Shown one piece after another: positions 10,739 to 21,750 of a DNA stretch of 64,000 nt. The translations under genes were made by a program, and so were the position numbers. The first letter of the stretch is position 1. Each line of letters begins with the position of its first letter. Below the pieces are notes generated by a model. That model made no database searches. It saw only the letters and a program-made list of their open reading frames with translations, and was not told the origin of the DNA. The stretch is from Aradus depressus (lineage: Eukaryota; Arthropoda; Insecta; Hemiptera; Aradidae): positions 11,904,001-11,968,000 of the forward strand of contig OY759214.1 in the NCBI GenBank assembly GCA_963662175.1. Direction: 5' to 3'.

Positions 10739-10959
10739 ACCTAATTATCTGAGAACGAGGCCAAATAACATATCGACAACTAGGTTAATTTTAAGCAAAA
10801 TTTATAGAATTTGAAATTCATTACTTAAAATGGATATGAATGAAGCTCAAATCGGAATATCAACAACACGGTAGTTCTCTAGCATCAAAATGCTATGTCA
10901 TTTGCTTTGACTGTTTGATGGAATCTCTTTAATAGATCAGGTTCTTTAGTACCGTCTGA

Positions 10960-11830
10960 CTCCTCCGGGACTCCAAGTCCTGACGACATACTAACCTACG
11001 CCGAGGCCTACCAGGAGCAGTCAACCATTCTACTGATTGATGCCACCCTCATTCTGTAAAGGTCACTTCCTATGGGAGGTCTTCCTGCTAACTACCTTCC
11101 TACTTCGTCTTGTGACAGGATTTGAGCGTTATCCTGTGCATCTTTAACCTTGCGACAAAACCTCATTTACTGCTGCTGGTGCTATTTATGAAGCGTTCAC
11201 CCAGTGTCCTAGTACTACCTGGTAGATAGATCTTTGCTAAATGTTACAATTCTCCAATATTCTAACGCTGTGACAGGGTCTGTAGCATGGTGTCGCGACA
11301 TAACCCCCTTGGATTGCTCCACAGTCTGAAGCAGACGCCTAGCTACTTGTTTCTGTACAAGCCGCCACTATCTTCTCGCTATCATTCCGTAAAGATCGAG
11401 ATCTTCCTGCTAACTATCTTCCTACTTCATCCTGCGAAAGGATTTGCCATCTTGGGCTGCTCCTAGTGCTGTCTACATTTCGCTTATCACACATGGAGCA
11501 GTCCTCCATAAAGATCCTTTCCTGGAGATCTTCTTGCTTCATCCTGTGCGTCTTTGATCCTGACGACGAAGTCCCATTCGCTGCTGCTGGTGCCATCTAC
11601 TTCTGAAGTATTCGCCCAGATAGTCGTTCCACTCCTGCTACCTTCACTTAAACGATGTGACAGGGTCTGTAGCATGGTGTCGCGACATAACCCACTTGAG
11701 CTGCTCCTAGCGTTGTCGGCGTCTGCTTACCACCCGTCGCACAGCAGGTTGTTCCTCTGCATCCTTCCTAAAGGTCACTTCCTACGGGAGGTCTTCCTGC
11801 ACTCGCACTAACTACCCCCCTAACTCCTCT
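10960..11830. repeat. diverged tandem duplication, about 335-390 bp period
   Basis: The phrase TGACAGGGTCTGTAGCATGG recurs at 11271 and 11658. 'gctgctgctggtgc' and 'gaggtcttcctgc' phrases recur, and 'taaagg/atc' starts lie at 11057, 11390 and 11769. Units differ by deletions and substitutions. The block is GC-richer than its neighbours and pyrimidine-skewed. Short frames cross it in several phases, so I do not call a gene. Confidence 0.65.
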
Positions 11831-12478
11831 TTCCCCTCTAATGCCATAGTAATTCCCCGTGGCTCTTTAACCTTCTGTAATGCTCCTATGCGGTTTGCTG
11901 TTAGGTCATGCCTTAAAAATTACTTCTGGTTGCCTGAACTATTATCTCGTTAAAATACAGATTGCTTATTATACTCAATTAGATAATCTTTTGCAAGTTA
12001 ATATGAAGTTTTTTATTGCAACCATTTCACTTCTTACCGTCACAACTCTTTTTCTTTAACCAAGACATCAATCATTCTTTAACAAATTGCTCTTTGACTC
12101 TAACATATCGAGATATTAGTTTTGGCTTTGGACATTTTCAATAACGATAAAACATTTATTGTATTTGTGTTTGTAGTTATGTTTTGCACATAACGTGGTA
12201 TATTTAATTATATGTCAAACCAAGAACAAAATTGTAATCATTGTGGAAGATTATTGGCTTGTGGATGTAGTTGAAAATGAATTTCCAATTCACTTTTGCA
12301 ATTGCATTAATTATATTTTGCAATTTTTACGCCTCCATAGCCATCATGATAATGATATCTGATTCATACGATGAAGGAATAGAAAGTTGAATTATTTCAA
12401 AACTCTTCACTTCAATAGAATTACATTACGTTTTAACTAACTCACATTTTCAGTTTAAGCACAATCTATATATCAAAG
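11831..12478. other. unassigned AT-rich sequence
   Basis: No recognised repeat or coding signal. Confidence 0.4.
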
Positions 12479-12730
12479 AGGGCGCCGGTAGCTCAGAGTT
12501 AGCGTGTTGAACTCAAGATCGCGGGTTCGAAACACGGCCGAGGCCCTTAGGTTTTTTTATGTAGGAGGTGAAAAAAACTTGAGCACCCCGTCCTTCGGAT
12601 GTTAAGCGATGATCCCGAGCTTGTGAGATGTCAGGTAATTGTTAAAGACTTCTACCCTAGGTGAATAAACGAAAGAGCGTTCTGGTAGTAGGCAATAAGA
12701 GGTCAACCTCATACTTAAAGCTCATATTTC
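12479..12730 (+). mobile_element. SINE, internally deleted
   Basis: Complete head: A box TAGCTCAGAG (degraded) and B box 'ggttcgaaaca'. The middle of the body from after 'gtgaataaa' to 'cgaaagagcg' is deleted. Older-type body with AAAAAAACTTGAGCACC. Confidence 0.85.
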
Positions 12731-12837
12731 ATTAAAGTGTCTGTGTATATGACAGCAACCTTTTACAACATGCTTTGAGATCTTTAAAGTAAATGCATGT
12801 GAACTGTTGGTTGACAGCATTCTCCATTCATTTTCCC

Positions 12838-13085
12838 ACAGCTATACGATTTATAGGGAAAGTTATGTAATCAGTCAGAAATTCGATGTTCACCGGAATT
12901 TCATGTTCCGACCCGTGATTCCAAAAATTAAAAAACGTATCTGTGTGTGTATAGTGTAATACAATAAACTCCCGAAAGAATGAATGTATCGACACAAAAT
13001 TTTATTTGTGTATCCAAAGCCCGTTAAGGAGGACACCCATTGATATTCATTAGGGGGAGGCTTAACACAAAAACTCTAATAAAAT
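12838..13085 (-). mobile_element. family H, hairpin-end half
   Basis: Starts inside the hairpin end (AGCTATACGATTTATAGGG), passes the 'gtaatcagtcagaaattcga' block and stops in the first module. Confidence 0.8.
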
Positions 13086-13640
13086 ATGGAATATTTAGAG
13101 GTAGAGCGGAAACATAGGCTTAAGTCGTGATGTAGCCCCAAATTCAAAGATCGAAGGACTCACTAATAACTAAGAACTCAAGGTAAAATTCCACCAAATA
13201 AAGATATCGAAGATTTAGAGTGAGAGAGGAAACTTACTTGTGTGGCAGCCTCTGTAGCCAAGGAATAATGTCACTAGAGATGTTTCAACCAGGTCCAATG
13301 ATAGTCAACCATAAGTAAAGATGAGAAATATATTCTGGTTGGTTCTTACTAATATACTCGAAGAAGAAATACGAGTATAGAATATAGGTGGTACTTGTGG
13401 CACTGATTCCTATATTTCTGAAAAAAAGCATTAATACAGCTATGGCGGTAGATAAGCATCAACCAGTTGCCATGATATTCCCTAAGCAGGGTTGGTAGAC
13501 GGTTCTGGGTAAACCGAGACCGGTTCCTGGCCCCTGCAGAACAGGATTTTTAATTTTCGGGTACCCTGTTCTCGTGTCCACGTTTTTTAGTGCTCATACT
13601 TAAGTTTCCGCTCTCCCTCTAAATCTTCAATCTCTTTATT
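13086..13640. repeat. foldback arrangement with inverted 'tttccgctctccctctaaat' arms
   Basis: A segment at 13190-13232 (AAATAAAGATATCGAAGATT onward) is the inverse of 13602-13645 ('taagtttccgctctccctct...ttcaatctctttatt'). A third, poorer copy lies at 13085-13125. Between the arms is unassigned sequence. It may be a decayed inverted-repeat transposon. Confidence 0.5.
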
Positions 13641-13731
13641 GGGTTGACCCTTTCTTCTATTTTCCCTCTACCTCCAAGTCTGTTTCTTGACTCGGACTCG
13701 TGTCCTTGCATGGTTCCAGAGCTCGGGTGGA

Positions 13732-13881
13732 GGGACTTGATTCACAAACTCTGATAACTACCGTTCTAATGAATTTATTGACACAAAATTTCATATCTAA
13801 ATTAAAAATCCTATGCGGACGAATATTATTTTAAGGTGAATCGACCGTAGAGAAGGGAGGGAGGATCAGAAGAGGGGCTTT
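13732..13881 (-). mobile_element. family H module fragment
   Basis: One module, from 'aactctgataactaccgt' to 'gggagggaggatcagaag', ending in a T22 run at 13879-13900. Confidence 0.75.
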
Positions 13882-13894
13882 TTTTTTTTTTTTT

Positions 13895-14260
13895 TTTTTT
13901 ACAAATAGACATTTACAACTGTATAAAGGTAAGATTTTCTCTCATATGTAACTAATCACTGTCACTGTCACTGCTGCGACTAAGGAGATCTCTAGGCCAT
14001 TGACGCTTAAGCCGTCGTTGGGGAAGTATGGCAGAATGGAGGGCACGGACTAGAGGATTATTGTGGAAACTAAGAAGGGAAAACAATTTTTTATACTTGG
14101 ATTTAGCGACTTCGGTAACAAAAGTTACGTTAAGATCAGTGTGAAGAGTTTTGTTGGAGACGTAATAAGGAGCATTGGCTATTTTACGAAGGATTTTGGA
14201 TTGAAAGGATTGGATGCGCTGGAGATTGGAAGCCTTGGTTTAACCCAAACGGTCGATTGG
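13895..14260 (-). mobile_element. Jockey-type LINE 3' fragment (family J)
   Basis: Matches the antisense LINE at 46700-47345 over long runs, including 'tctctaggccattg.cg.ttaag', 'ttgttggagacgtaataagg' and 'aggattttggattg'. It encodes only the degraded extreme C-terminus of the reverse-transcriptase protein. Stops interrupt every frame. Confidence 0.75.
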
Positions 14261-14814
14261 TTCTAGAGGGAGAGCGAAATCTTCATTGAATAATTTTTGC
14301 TCGGGAGTACTTTTTTTTTTATCAATTTTTGCGTCATACTATGTTATTTCTGTCTGACATCCTCATGTTTGGACTGAGTCATATATTTACTTCTCGCCTT
14401 AGTAAGGCGAGGCCCCCCCCTGCTGGGCTAGGCGTAGTTAAGTAGTAATCTCCCCGGATGTTATTACATTCAATTTGATTTATGATTGTAACCAATAAAA
14501 CATTTATCTTTAATGAGAAAAACGATATCCTATATTTGTCTTTAGATCTTTCACATAGGACTTTAATTCTTCTGCTTTGGCATCCCACTTTCCTTACTAG
14601 TCTTGTTTAGAAAATTATTTATGACAGCCATCGATCTAATTTTGATAGACCTACTTCCCGACTATGACTTTGATAATCATTTTTTTCAGTAATATTTACA
14701 GGGTGGGTCAAAATTACATTTAAGTGTGTGCTATAAATAAAAGAAAGTTTTTATGATGCTCTCATCGAACTTTTGTTCTATACCTTATATTATTTTTTAT
14801 ATTTTTTTATTTTG
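14261..14814. other. unassigned sequence
   Basis: A short stretch at 14262-14295 recalls the family H phrase 'agagggagagcgaaa' but is too short to place. The rest has no recognised similarity. Confidence 0.35.
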
Positions 14815-15111
14815 TTTTAATTTATTTTTATTTTCTTAATATAGATTTTTTTATATTTCGTATTTTTTTATTTTATTTAATTATTATATTTGTTATTGTT
14901 ATTTCGTTTTTTGTTTTTTTTATCTTTCTGTATTTCGCACATTATGACCTGATGAAGGGACGTGAAAAATACACTTCCGGAAGAGTTATAAAAAATATTT
15001 TAATTAATTTAAAAATTGTACCCACTGTATTTTACTATTATTATTATTATTTTTAATAGTGTTTTTTTTACATATCACTTATGTGTCTGACTCTGAGTTA
15101 ATATCTGTTTA

Positions 15112-15436
15112 GTTAGTTATTATGAGTCATGCCCGGGCTTTAACTACGAGGTCATATTGCCTACTACCAGACCGCTCTTTCGTCACTCTGGTGGACATGA
15201 GCCCGACTCTACTGTGGGAGACCTAAATTTTTTATTCACATGGGGCAGGGGTCTTCAAGGAGTAACTGACATCGTACAGGCTCGGGACCATCGCTTAACG
15301 TCCCATCCGAAGGACGGCGTGTTTAAGTTTATTTTACCTCCCAGATAAAATAAACTAAGGGCCTCGGTCGGGTTTCAAACCTACGATCTTGAGCTCAGAA
15401 AGCAAGCACGCATACCACTGAGCTACCGGCGCCCTC
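15112..15436 (-). mobile_element. tRNA-derived SINE, full length
   Basis: Complete minus-strand copy with the head at the right. It is flanked by a perfect 12-bp duplication, AATATCTGTTTA, at 15100-15111 and 15437-15448, inside family L. It therefore inserted after family L did. Confidence 0.92.
15371..15425 (-). promoter_or_regulatory. SINE internal pol III promoter
   Basis: Read on the minus strand: A box TAGCTCAGTGG at 15425-15415 and B box GGTTTGAAACC at 15381-15371. The B box differs from consensus at one base (T for C). Confidence 0.75.
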
Positions 15437-15525
15437 AATATCTGTTTATGTATCCAATTTATATCTTAATGTTAATATTTTTTCGACGTATCCTATTATG
15501 TAATGGTTTAAAGGAGATATATATT

Positions 15526-16276
15526 ATCAATATACCTATAGTATATGTATGTATTATAATCGAGTTTTCAATGGATTTTCACGAAAGCAGTAATAAAATA
15601 TCTTTCTGAAACCTATTATTTGTAGACGTTTGTTTGACTTTTTGGTTCTTATGGAAACAAACGTCCAATACGAAAAAAGTTAAAGCGCCCAAAAAATTTA
15701 GATTATAGTTGTCTAGGAATTTGGAATGTTTAATTGTAACACACAATCGGTCTGATGATGGGGAAACCTGTAAAATTCCATTAACGTTTTCATTTGACAA
15801 ATGTTTATATTTATGTGTGGCTACAGTCAAGATCAGGGTTGGTATAAGGGCCTTACAATTAACGCCCTAGGTTTATAAATACATAATGATTTGAATGACA
15901 TTCCCCCTCCCACCCAGAGAAGTATGTTTGATTAAAATGTGGTGATAGTTTCCGTGGGTCTTACAGAAATAATCCCCGACTAACCCCCCAAAGTCCTTAA
16001 TCCGACCCTGTTCAGGATGTCTTCTGGATGAGTTGTCTGTTCCTTTGTTGTGGCTGAGGATGAAAAGATACCAAGGGAGAGTTCTCTTTCTTCTTGGTTT
16101 CCCTTCTTTTTCTTATTTCTTATTTTTTTTTCTTTTTGTACTATAAACTTTCTTCTTTGGGAATAGTTAAGAGCTATTTTGGAAGTTTGTCTGAATGTCA
16201 CCTGGATATCCAGCGTTATAGCTAGACTAGATTTTTCAGAGGAACTGAGTTTGTTTTAGCGGATGATATTCAAATT
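15526..16276. other. unassigned sequence
   Basis: AT-rich. A minus-strand frame of 83 codons (15579-15830) and one of 73 codons (15980-16201) have no recognisable motif. Confidence 0.35.
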
Positions 16277-16568
16277 AGGTACTTCCTCAGAATGAATTAG
16301 TCAGTCATCAATCATCAAAACCAATCAATATTTCGGTTAGAAATCATTAGTTGACAGGGGCTTTAAAATCCTCACAATAAATTTTATGTCGATACATTCA
16401 TTACATCGGCAGGTGTTGTATTAAGCCACCCCACACTTCCCTTTGGCCTGAAAATCAATTGGTGTCATCCACATTTTTTTTTTTTTTTTCGGAAGGATCG
16501 GAAAATTTGAATTTGCGATGAAAACTCAAATTCGAATTTCTGACCAATTACTTAAAGCTGGGAAAATA
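16277..16568 (+). mobile_element. family H, internally deleted
   Basis: Leading end 'acttcctcagaatgaatta', about one module, then the hairpin-end block '...ctgaccaattacttaaagctgggaaaataaaa' with the hairpin mostly eroded. Confidence 0.8.
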
Positions 16569-16574
16569 AAATAC

Positions 16575-17800
16575 ACTGCCCCATTACCAGTCTGGAGAAA
16601 AACTAACGTAAGAAAAACAATTAAAAAATGTAACAAATACATTAATTAATATAACAATATAATATTTTATTTCAGCATCACTTCTCCCATTTATTTTTTG
16701 CCTTCTCAAAAAATAGGAATTGCAAACGTTTCAGGAAGCTCTCCCATCATCATTTTCTATAATACATGTCGTTGGTGCACATGAATAGTGACACAACTCA
16801 AAAATTTCCATTTTCGAGTTTATTGTGAAAATGTATAGTAAAATCCGCATATTTTCATGTGGAAGAATGACATATTGCTACTTTCAAAAATGACAGCTGG
16901 AAAGCGGTTGTGTCGTTCGTTCTTCCCTTACTACAAAGTCGTGAGGTTATGATGAGGTCGGAAGTACACAAATCTAATTGTGCTCCGACAAATCAATGTG
17001 ATGGGTTTTTTCTTAATATTATCAAAACAAACTTGTTATTGATATTGATACAAGGTGAACACTAATGTTTATTCTCAAAAAAGATTTGAACATTTTAAAA
17101 ATCCAAGATCAAGACAAGCCTTGCAGGAAACAGGAAACTTTTAAATGGCTGTCCTGGAAAATCTATTTTTTGAGTTGTGTCACTCTTCTTGTGCACCAAC
17201 GAAAAGAACACATTGTGTTCTTTAGGTTAACTATTCCTTCTGTCAATCAGAATCTTTCTTTTATATAATATTTATTGAGTCGACTTCTGTATTTAAACAC
17301 TTAGTTGAAACAGTTTAAATATAAAAGTCGACGCGATAAATATGTTCTATAAAAGGAAGATTCTGATTGACAGAAGGATTAGTTAATGTAAAGACACAAT
17401 ACTGATGATGAGAGTGCTTCCCGAAACATTTGCAATTCCTATATATATATTTTTTTTGTTAGAAGGCAAAAAATGAATGGGAGAAGTAATGTTGTAATAA
17501 TATATTATATTGTTATATTAATTGATGAATTTATTCAATTTTTTAATTGTTTTTCTTACGTTAGTTTTTCTCCAGACTGATGATAATGGGACAGTGTATT
17601 TTTACTTCTCCAGTCATAAAAATTATAGAGAAAATTATGTAATCAGTCAGAAACTCTATGATGAGTTTTCATGTTTTCCAAAAAGTCCGTCTGTATTTAC
17701 ACTGATGATGGGCGTTCTTCCCGAAACGTTTGTAATTGCTATTTTTTTGAGAAGGCAAAAAATAAATGGGAGAAGTGGTGCTGTAATAATACATGAGTAT
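16575..17800. repeat. large imperfect inverted repeat
   Basis: The left arm (16575-16760: 'agaaaaactaacgtaagaaa', 'cacttctcccattta', 'ttttgccttctcaaaaaa') is the inverse of 17400-17590. A third partial copy lies at 17700-17790. A second palindrome at 17235-17375 has arms 'ccttctgtcaatcagaatct' and 'agattctgattgacagaagg'. The copies share a CTGATGATG...CCCGAAAC motif (intact at 17702-17726). No protein is encoded. It looks like nested or palindromic non-coding elements. Confidence 0.65.
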
Positions 17801-17829
17801 TATGTATTATGTATAAATTAAGAATCTCC

Positions 17830-18480
17830 TTGCACAAACCAAAAAGTAAATGTAATTAAATTAACTATGAAAAATTGCACAATTTACATTATCATAGACA
17901 GGAAGAGAGAAGTGTCACTACAGCTGAGTCACTATTTGACTTATTAATCATCTCACATTCTACTTACACGAGTTGACTTTTAAAAATGTATAGTACACTA
18001 AGAACTAATCAAGAGCCAACAAAGAGAAATTAAAAATCATAATTATAAAATCCAATAAACAAAGACTTATCTTAATGTCCTTTATCTAAAGACAGAGGAG
18101 ATTTCCCATAATAGTTTAAAAAATAAATTATATTTACTTAATTCTGACGACATTCCAAGGGTATGAATTATGGTGTTTTTTTATGGCAGAACCTTAAAGA
18201 TAAGGTTTACTCTTATCACTTAGACCTAAAAAAAAAGTATATGGCGCAATGAAAAAAGTATTTGATTTTTTTTTTTTATTAAAAAGGGAAAAAGAAGAAA
18301 AAAGTAATAAATTCCGTATTCAAGGCGACAGAAACAATGATTCTTAAAATACATAAACAGTCTATTGTATTTTTTTCTTACTGCATTCCATAAGAAAATT
18401 ATAATAAGTAATATTTCTTATTGTAATAAGAGAGAAACGTAAATATGTTTCACTGACTCAGTGTTGGCCTTGAAATGTTA
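17830..18480. other. unassigned AT-rich sequence
   Basis: Low GC content with A and T runs, no recognised similarity. Confidence 0.4.
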
Positions 18481-18860
18481 ATAGGAATTCAACAGTTGAC
18501 TTATATAGGGGCTCGTGCTAAATTTTGTGTCATTACATTAGCAGTTAATATGTTTTTTGGATTGAGCCCTTCCCCTTCCCTTCAGCCGATATCACTAAAA
18601 TTTGACAAGTTATGTCCTCATTTGGGTTTTGTACTTTATATATGAAATTTCATGTCGGTATATTCTTTACATCGACAGTTATATTGAGACTTTTGAGTCA
18701 GAGCTTCCCTCTGATCCCCCTCTTCACTTCTGCCAATTTCGGTGAAAATTGGCAAGTGTCGTCCTTATGAGGTTTTGAATTCACAAATAAAATTTTGTGT
18801 TGATACATTCAATAAAAGGGCAGTTATTAGACACACATAGGTACATTTGAAATCTCAAAT
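18481..18860 (+). mobile_element. family H, two modules
   Basis: Starts at 'caacagttgacttatatagg', contains two full modules and stops at the CA-rich stretch. Both ends are missing. Confidence 0.8.
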
Positions 18861-19160
18861 ATTCACCCCTTTTATCGCCAATAATATGATCCTGCAGTCT
18901 CTGTGTATACGTACTGAGACGAAATTTTAGTTTTTGTTTTCCATATATTTAAGACTTATCTGTACAGGAGGGAAAGAGAAAAACCCCGTGCGGGCTGAAA
19001 AAGGGGACAGAATGGATTGTAAACTGGTTGATCTTCCATTTATTATTTGCTAAGATGGTAGCAATACCGAAAGTACTCCCATATATTTTATATAAATATT
19101 TTGTGAAATAGTCAATATTAAAAAAAAAAAAGTTTTTCTTTATATTTTTTATTTTTGAAA
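18861..19160. other. unassigned, with a piece shared with 51541-51600
   Basis: The phrase 'gatggtagcaataccgaaag' and 'tactcccatat' at about 19053-19085 is the inverse of the right-hand part of the inverted-repeat element at 50961-51701, so this is probably a fragment of the same family. Confidence 0.45.
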
Positions 19161-19164
19161 AAGT

Positions 19165-19222
19165 TATTGATTAATTCGTCCTGGGGATATGCATAGCCGC
19201 TGATTCACCGGTGACTTGTTTA
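19165..19222 (-). mobile_element. family H leading-end fragment
   Basis: 'gattaattcgtcctgggga' followed by 'gctgattcaccggtgact': the leading end only. Confidence 0.65.
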
Positions 19223-19929
19223 TATTGCTGTTCTCTGTAGATGCTAGACATATGAACTCATATTATTCCCCGGACGAACATAGTAAGAATGTCCAATCCT
19301 CTAGAAGAAATGCCGGAAAAAGTTAACCATGATCGGTTACTTCAATAATCGCTGCAGCGAACTGGAGCTGCGGCAAATTTGAAGAGGCTTCTTGGATGGT
19401 CTTGATGAAACACCTTCCATTCTGTAACCGTTCCAGTGGTTAGCTGGGCTGCCATCCTTCACGTTCATACTCTCAGTGCCTTTCTTGCACGCTTTTCTTT
19501 CGATGATGTCACTATAAAAGATTTTCAATTTCGGCATTGGGGAGGGAGGGGAAGTAACTCTACCGTAAATATATGTAAATTTACTACGATTCACCGACTA
19601 CTTAATTTTAATTTGCTCTATCCTCCACATTAACTGCTGGCTAATTAAAAATGCCTGTTGCATTCATCCTAGTGTATTTGTATAACGGTCGGAGTCTGAT
19701 TGGCTGCAACCTCTGGACCATTGTCCTTCCTCTTCAGCGAAACAAAACCAACATAGTTGCCTTTAGGCTCATCATGACTTTTCATTATATGACTCTCTAA
19801 TCACATTGAAATGCTCCTTGAGTTGTGAAGTGCAACAGGTTTAACTAATAGTCTACTCCTGAGTTCATTTGTCAAAGATTGGTTTTTTAACTTGCATCCA
19901 AAATAGAAAAGAAAAGTTTCATCGACTGT
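19223..19929. other. unassigned sequence
   Basis: Less AT-rich around 19300-19560. An 85-codon minus-strand frame (19337-19594) has no recognisable motif. No window-internal repeat. Confidence 0.35.
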
Positions 19930-20040
19930 GGACATGAAAATTTATATGTTTCCAGAATCCTAAAAGGACCGATTGATTTTCAGCCAAATCGGCCAAAGGG
20001 TTGGAGGGGTTTAAGGGAGCTTAATTCAAAAACTATCATA
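19930..20040 (-). mobile_element. family H fragment
   Basis: Block 'gattttcagccaaatcggcc' and 'aaagggttggaggggttta', ending in a (TA)n run. Confidence 0.7.
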
Positions 20041-20059
20041 TATATATATATATTTTTAA

Positions 20060-20401
20060 AATTTCCGTTATATCTTAACATGGTGTTATGATAAGTCATG
20101 AGAATATTTACATTAAGATAGCTTATAATTTAGATACATAAACAGATATGACTCTTACTAAAAAGTAAAATGAAATAAAATAAATACTTGAAAATGTGAG
20201 TACAAATAGTAATATAATAATATAAAGTAAAGTAATAATATTAATAAATAGTAAGACATTTTTATAATTTAATTAAAATTAAGATAATAATTTTTTATAC
20301 CTTTTCGGAAGTGTCTTTTTGTGTTGTTACATCCCTTCATCAAGTGACTATGTTCGAAATATAGAAAAGAGAAAGAGAACAAAAAAACAATAACAATTAT
20401 A

Positions 20402-20451
<50 letters not shown>

Positions 20452-20460
20452 CAAATAAAA
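20060..20460 (-). mobile_element. family L repeat with long (TA)n
   Basis: 'ttacattaagatagcttata', 'agatacataaacagatatga' and 'cttttcggaagtgtcttttt' match the other family L copies. An uninterrupted (TA)n tract lies at about 20406-20448. Confidence 0.65.
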
Positions 20461-20654
20461 AATTATATATTAAAAGACCGAGAGAAATGGAATAATTTTG
20501 TATATAAGTAATAAAAAATAATTATTAAAACGTAGATACGACAGTCCTTAAAGGAGAATATGTATATGTAGGAAGCTATGTATAAAATAATGTTTTTGAA
20601 TACGAAACACGATTTTTTTTTATTATGGTTATTATTTTTGAACAATGTGATAAC

Positions 20655-20730
20655 ATTAATTGTCGATCTAATGAATGTGTCGACTTGAAATTTTATTTGG
20701 GCCTTCAGAACCTGTAGATTTTCATAAAAT
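20655..20730 (-). mobile_element. family H fragment
   Basis: Short piece around 'aatgaatgtgtcgacttgaa' and 'ttcagaacc'. Confidence 0.5.
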
Positions 20731-20814
20731 CTAGTGAAACAGTTACTGAATCAATAACGAAAGACATTTCTTCGCAAAAGTAGAAATAAAAACAAAAATC
20801 AGTATCCGTTACAG

Positions 20815-21010
20815 TTATTGTGATTCATGTCCGGGCTTACATGAGCCCGAGTCTATTGTGCGAGTCTTAATTTTTGCCTTTCTAGGTTGATTCAACTTGC
20901 GTATGGGTCTTTAACGAATACCTAAAATCGCACAGGCTTGAGTGAGACATTCTCTTAACGTCCCATCCAAAGGACGGCATGCTCAAGTTTTTTTCCTCTC
21001 CCAGATAAAA
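20815..21010 (-). mobile_element. SINE, diverged, headless
   Basis: Minus-strand, older-type body ('gacggcatgctcaagttttt') with an internal deletion after 'ccgggctt'. The most diverged long copy in the window. Confidence 0.8.
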
Positions 21011-21339
21011 GACCTACTTCCGTTATATTTACTTATTTCTCACAGTCGGTATCTCGATGTGAACGACAGGTAACACCGCTAGTATGGTATATTACGTGGA
21101 GGGGCAGTCAGGATCTCTAATGACTGAGGTTGGGATTCTAAGGTGGCATTAGTATGAATGATGCCGGTTGCAGAACCTCCGTTGCACAACACACTCCGGT
21201 TGCTCTATTTCCGGGCTCTTTCCTCTGAAGTCTTCACAACGTTTCTTTCCTTTCCACCTCTTCAGATCGCTTCTTGTGCAACCTGTCTTCCTTCCCTAAT
21301 TACTTTCCACTAGTTTTCCCTTCCCACCTTCGCCAGCAA
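21011..21339. other. unassigned, GC-richer sequence
   Basis: No recognised repeat and no open frame of note. Confidence 0.35.
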
Positions 21340-21400
21340 AACGAAGTTTTCCACATAATTTTCATGTTTTCCGACCTCTTGTCCCAAAAATGAAAAAAAA
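21340..21400 (-). mobile_element. family H fragment
   Basis: 'cataattttcatgttttccg' and 'acctcttg.cccaaaaatgaaa' read on the plus strand, then an A run. Confidence 0.6.
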
Positions 21401-21408
21401 AAAAAAAA

Positions 21409-21749
21409 GTCGATGGAATTACCGGCAATATACTTCCCCAGAACTAATCAATTAATGTTTCGCTCCCGCTTCAAAACCAGTCGACCATTTGGGCCCTTCC
21501 CTTTGGCCGATTTGGCTGAAAATCAATAGGTGCCGTCTTTAGAGGGTTCTGGATTCACATATAAAATTTCGTGTCGATACATTCATTCTATTGGGAGTTA
21601 TAGTGCTCAAAGACACAGAGAGACAGTGATTTGTTTTTTCATATTTTGAATCTAGAGGTCGGAAAATATAAAATTCCGATGAAAACTGCGCATCGAATTT
21701 CTGACCGATTACATAACCTCCTTATATTTCGTATAGCTGGGGAAGTTAG
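21409..21749 (+). mobile_element. family H, first of two tandem copies
   Basis: Leading end 'ggaattaccggcaatatact' and full trailing end 'tatttcgtatagctggggaa'. The interior is shortened. It is followed within a few bases by the start of another copy, which defines both ends of the element. Confidence 0.85.
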
Positions 21750-21750
21750 T

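Larger units (their letters stand above)
14815..15525 (+). mobile_element. family L repeat, interrupted by a SINE
   Basis: Plus-sense copy of the repeat described at 715. The 'cacttccggaagagttataa' block lies near 14971, and the conserved end phrase is split by the SINE at 15112-15436, continuing at 15449 with 'tgtatccaatttatatctta'. The motif CCTGATGAAGGGACGTGAAA at 14947 resembles the core phrase seen in other repeats of this window. Confidence 0.7.

Noticed and set aside
14947..14966. CCTGATGAAGGGACGTGAAA in family L as a hammerhead
   Set aside because: Core pieces are present but no stem of three or more pairs forms between them, and the copies at 20330 and 990 do not preserve it.
17522..17821. 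99-codon plus-strand frame as a gene
   Set aside because: It lies entirely within the arms of an inverted repeat; its counterpart arm does not keep a frame.
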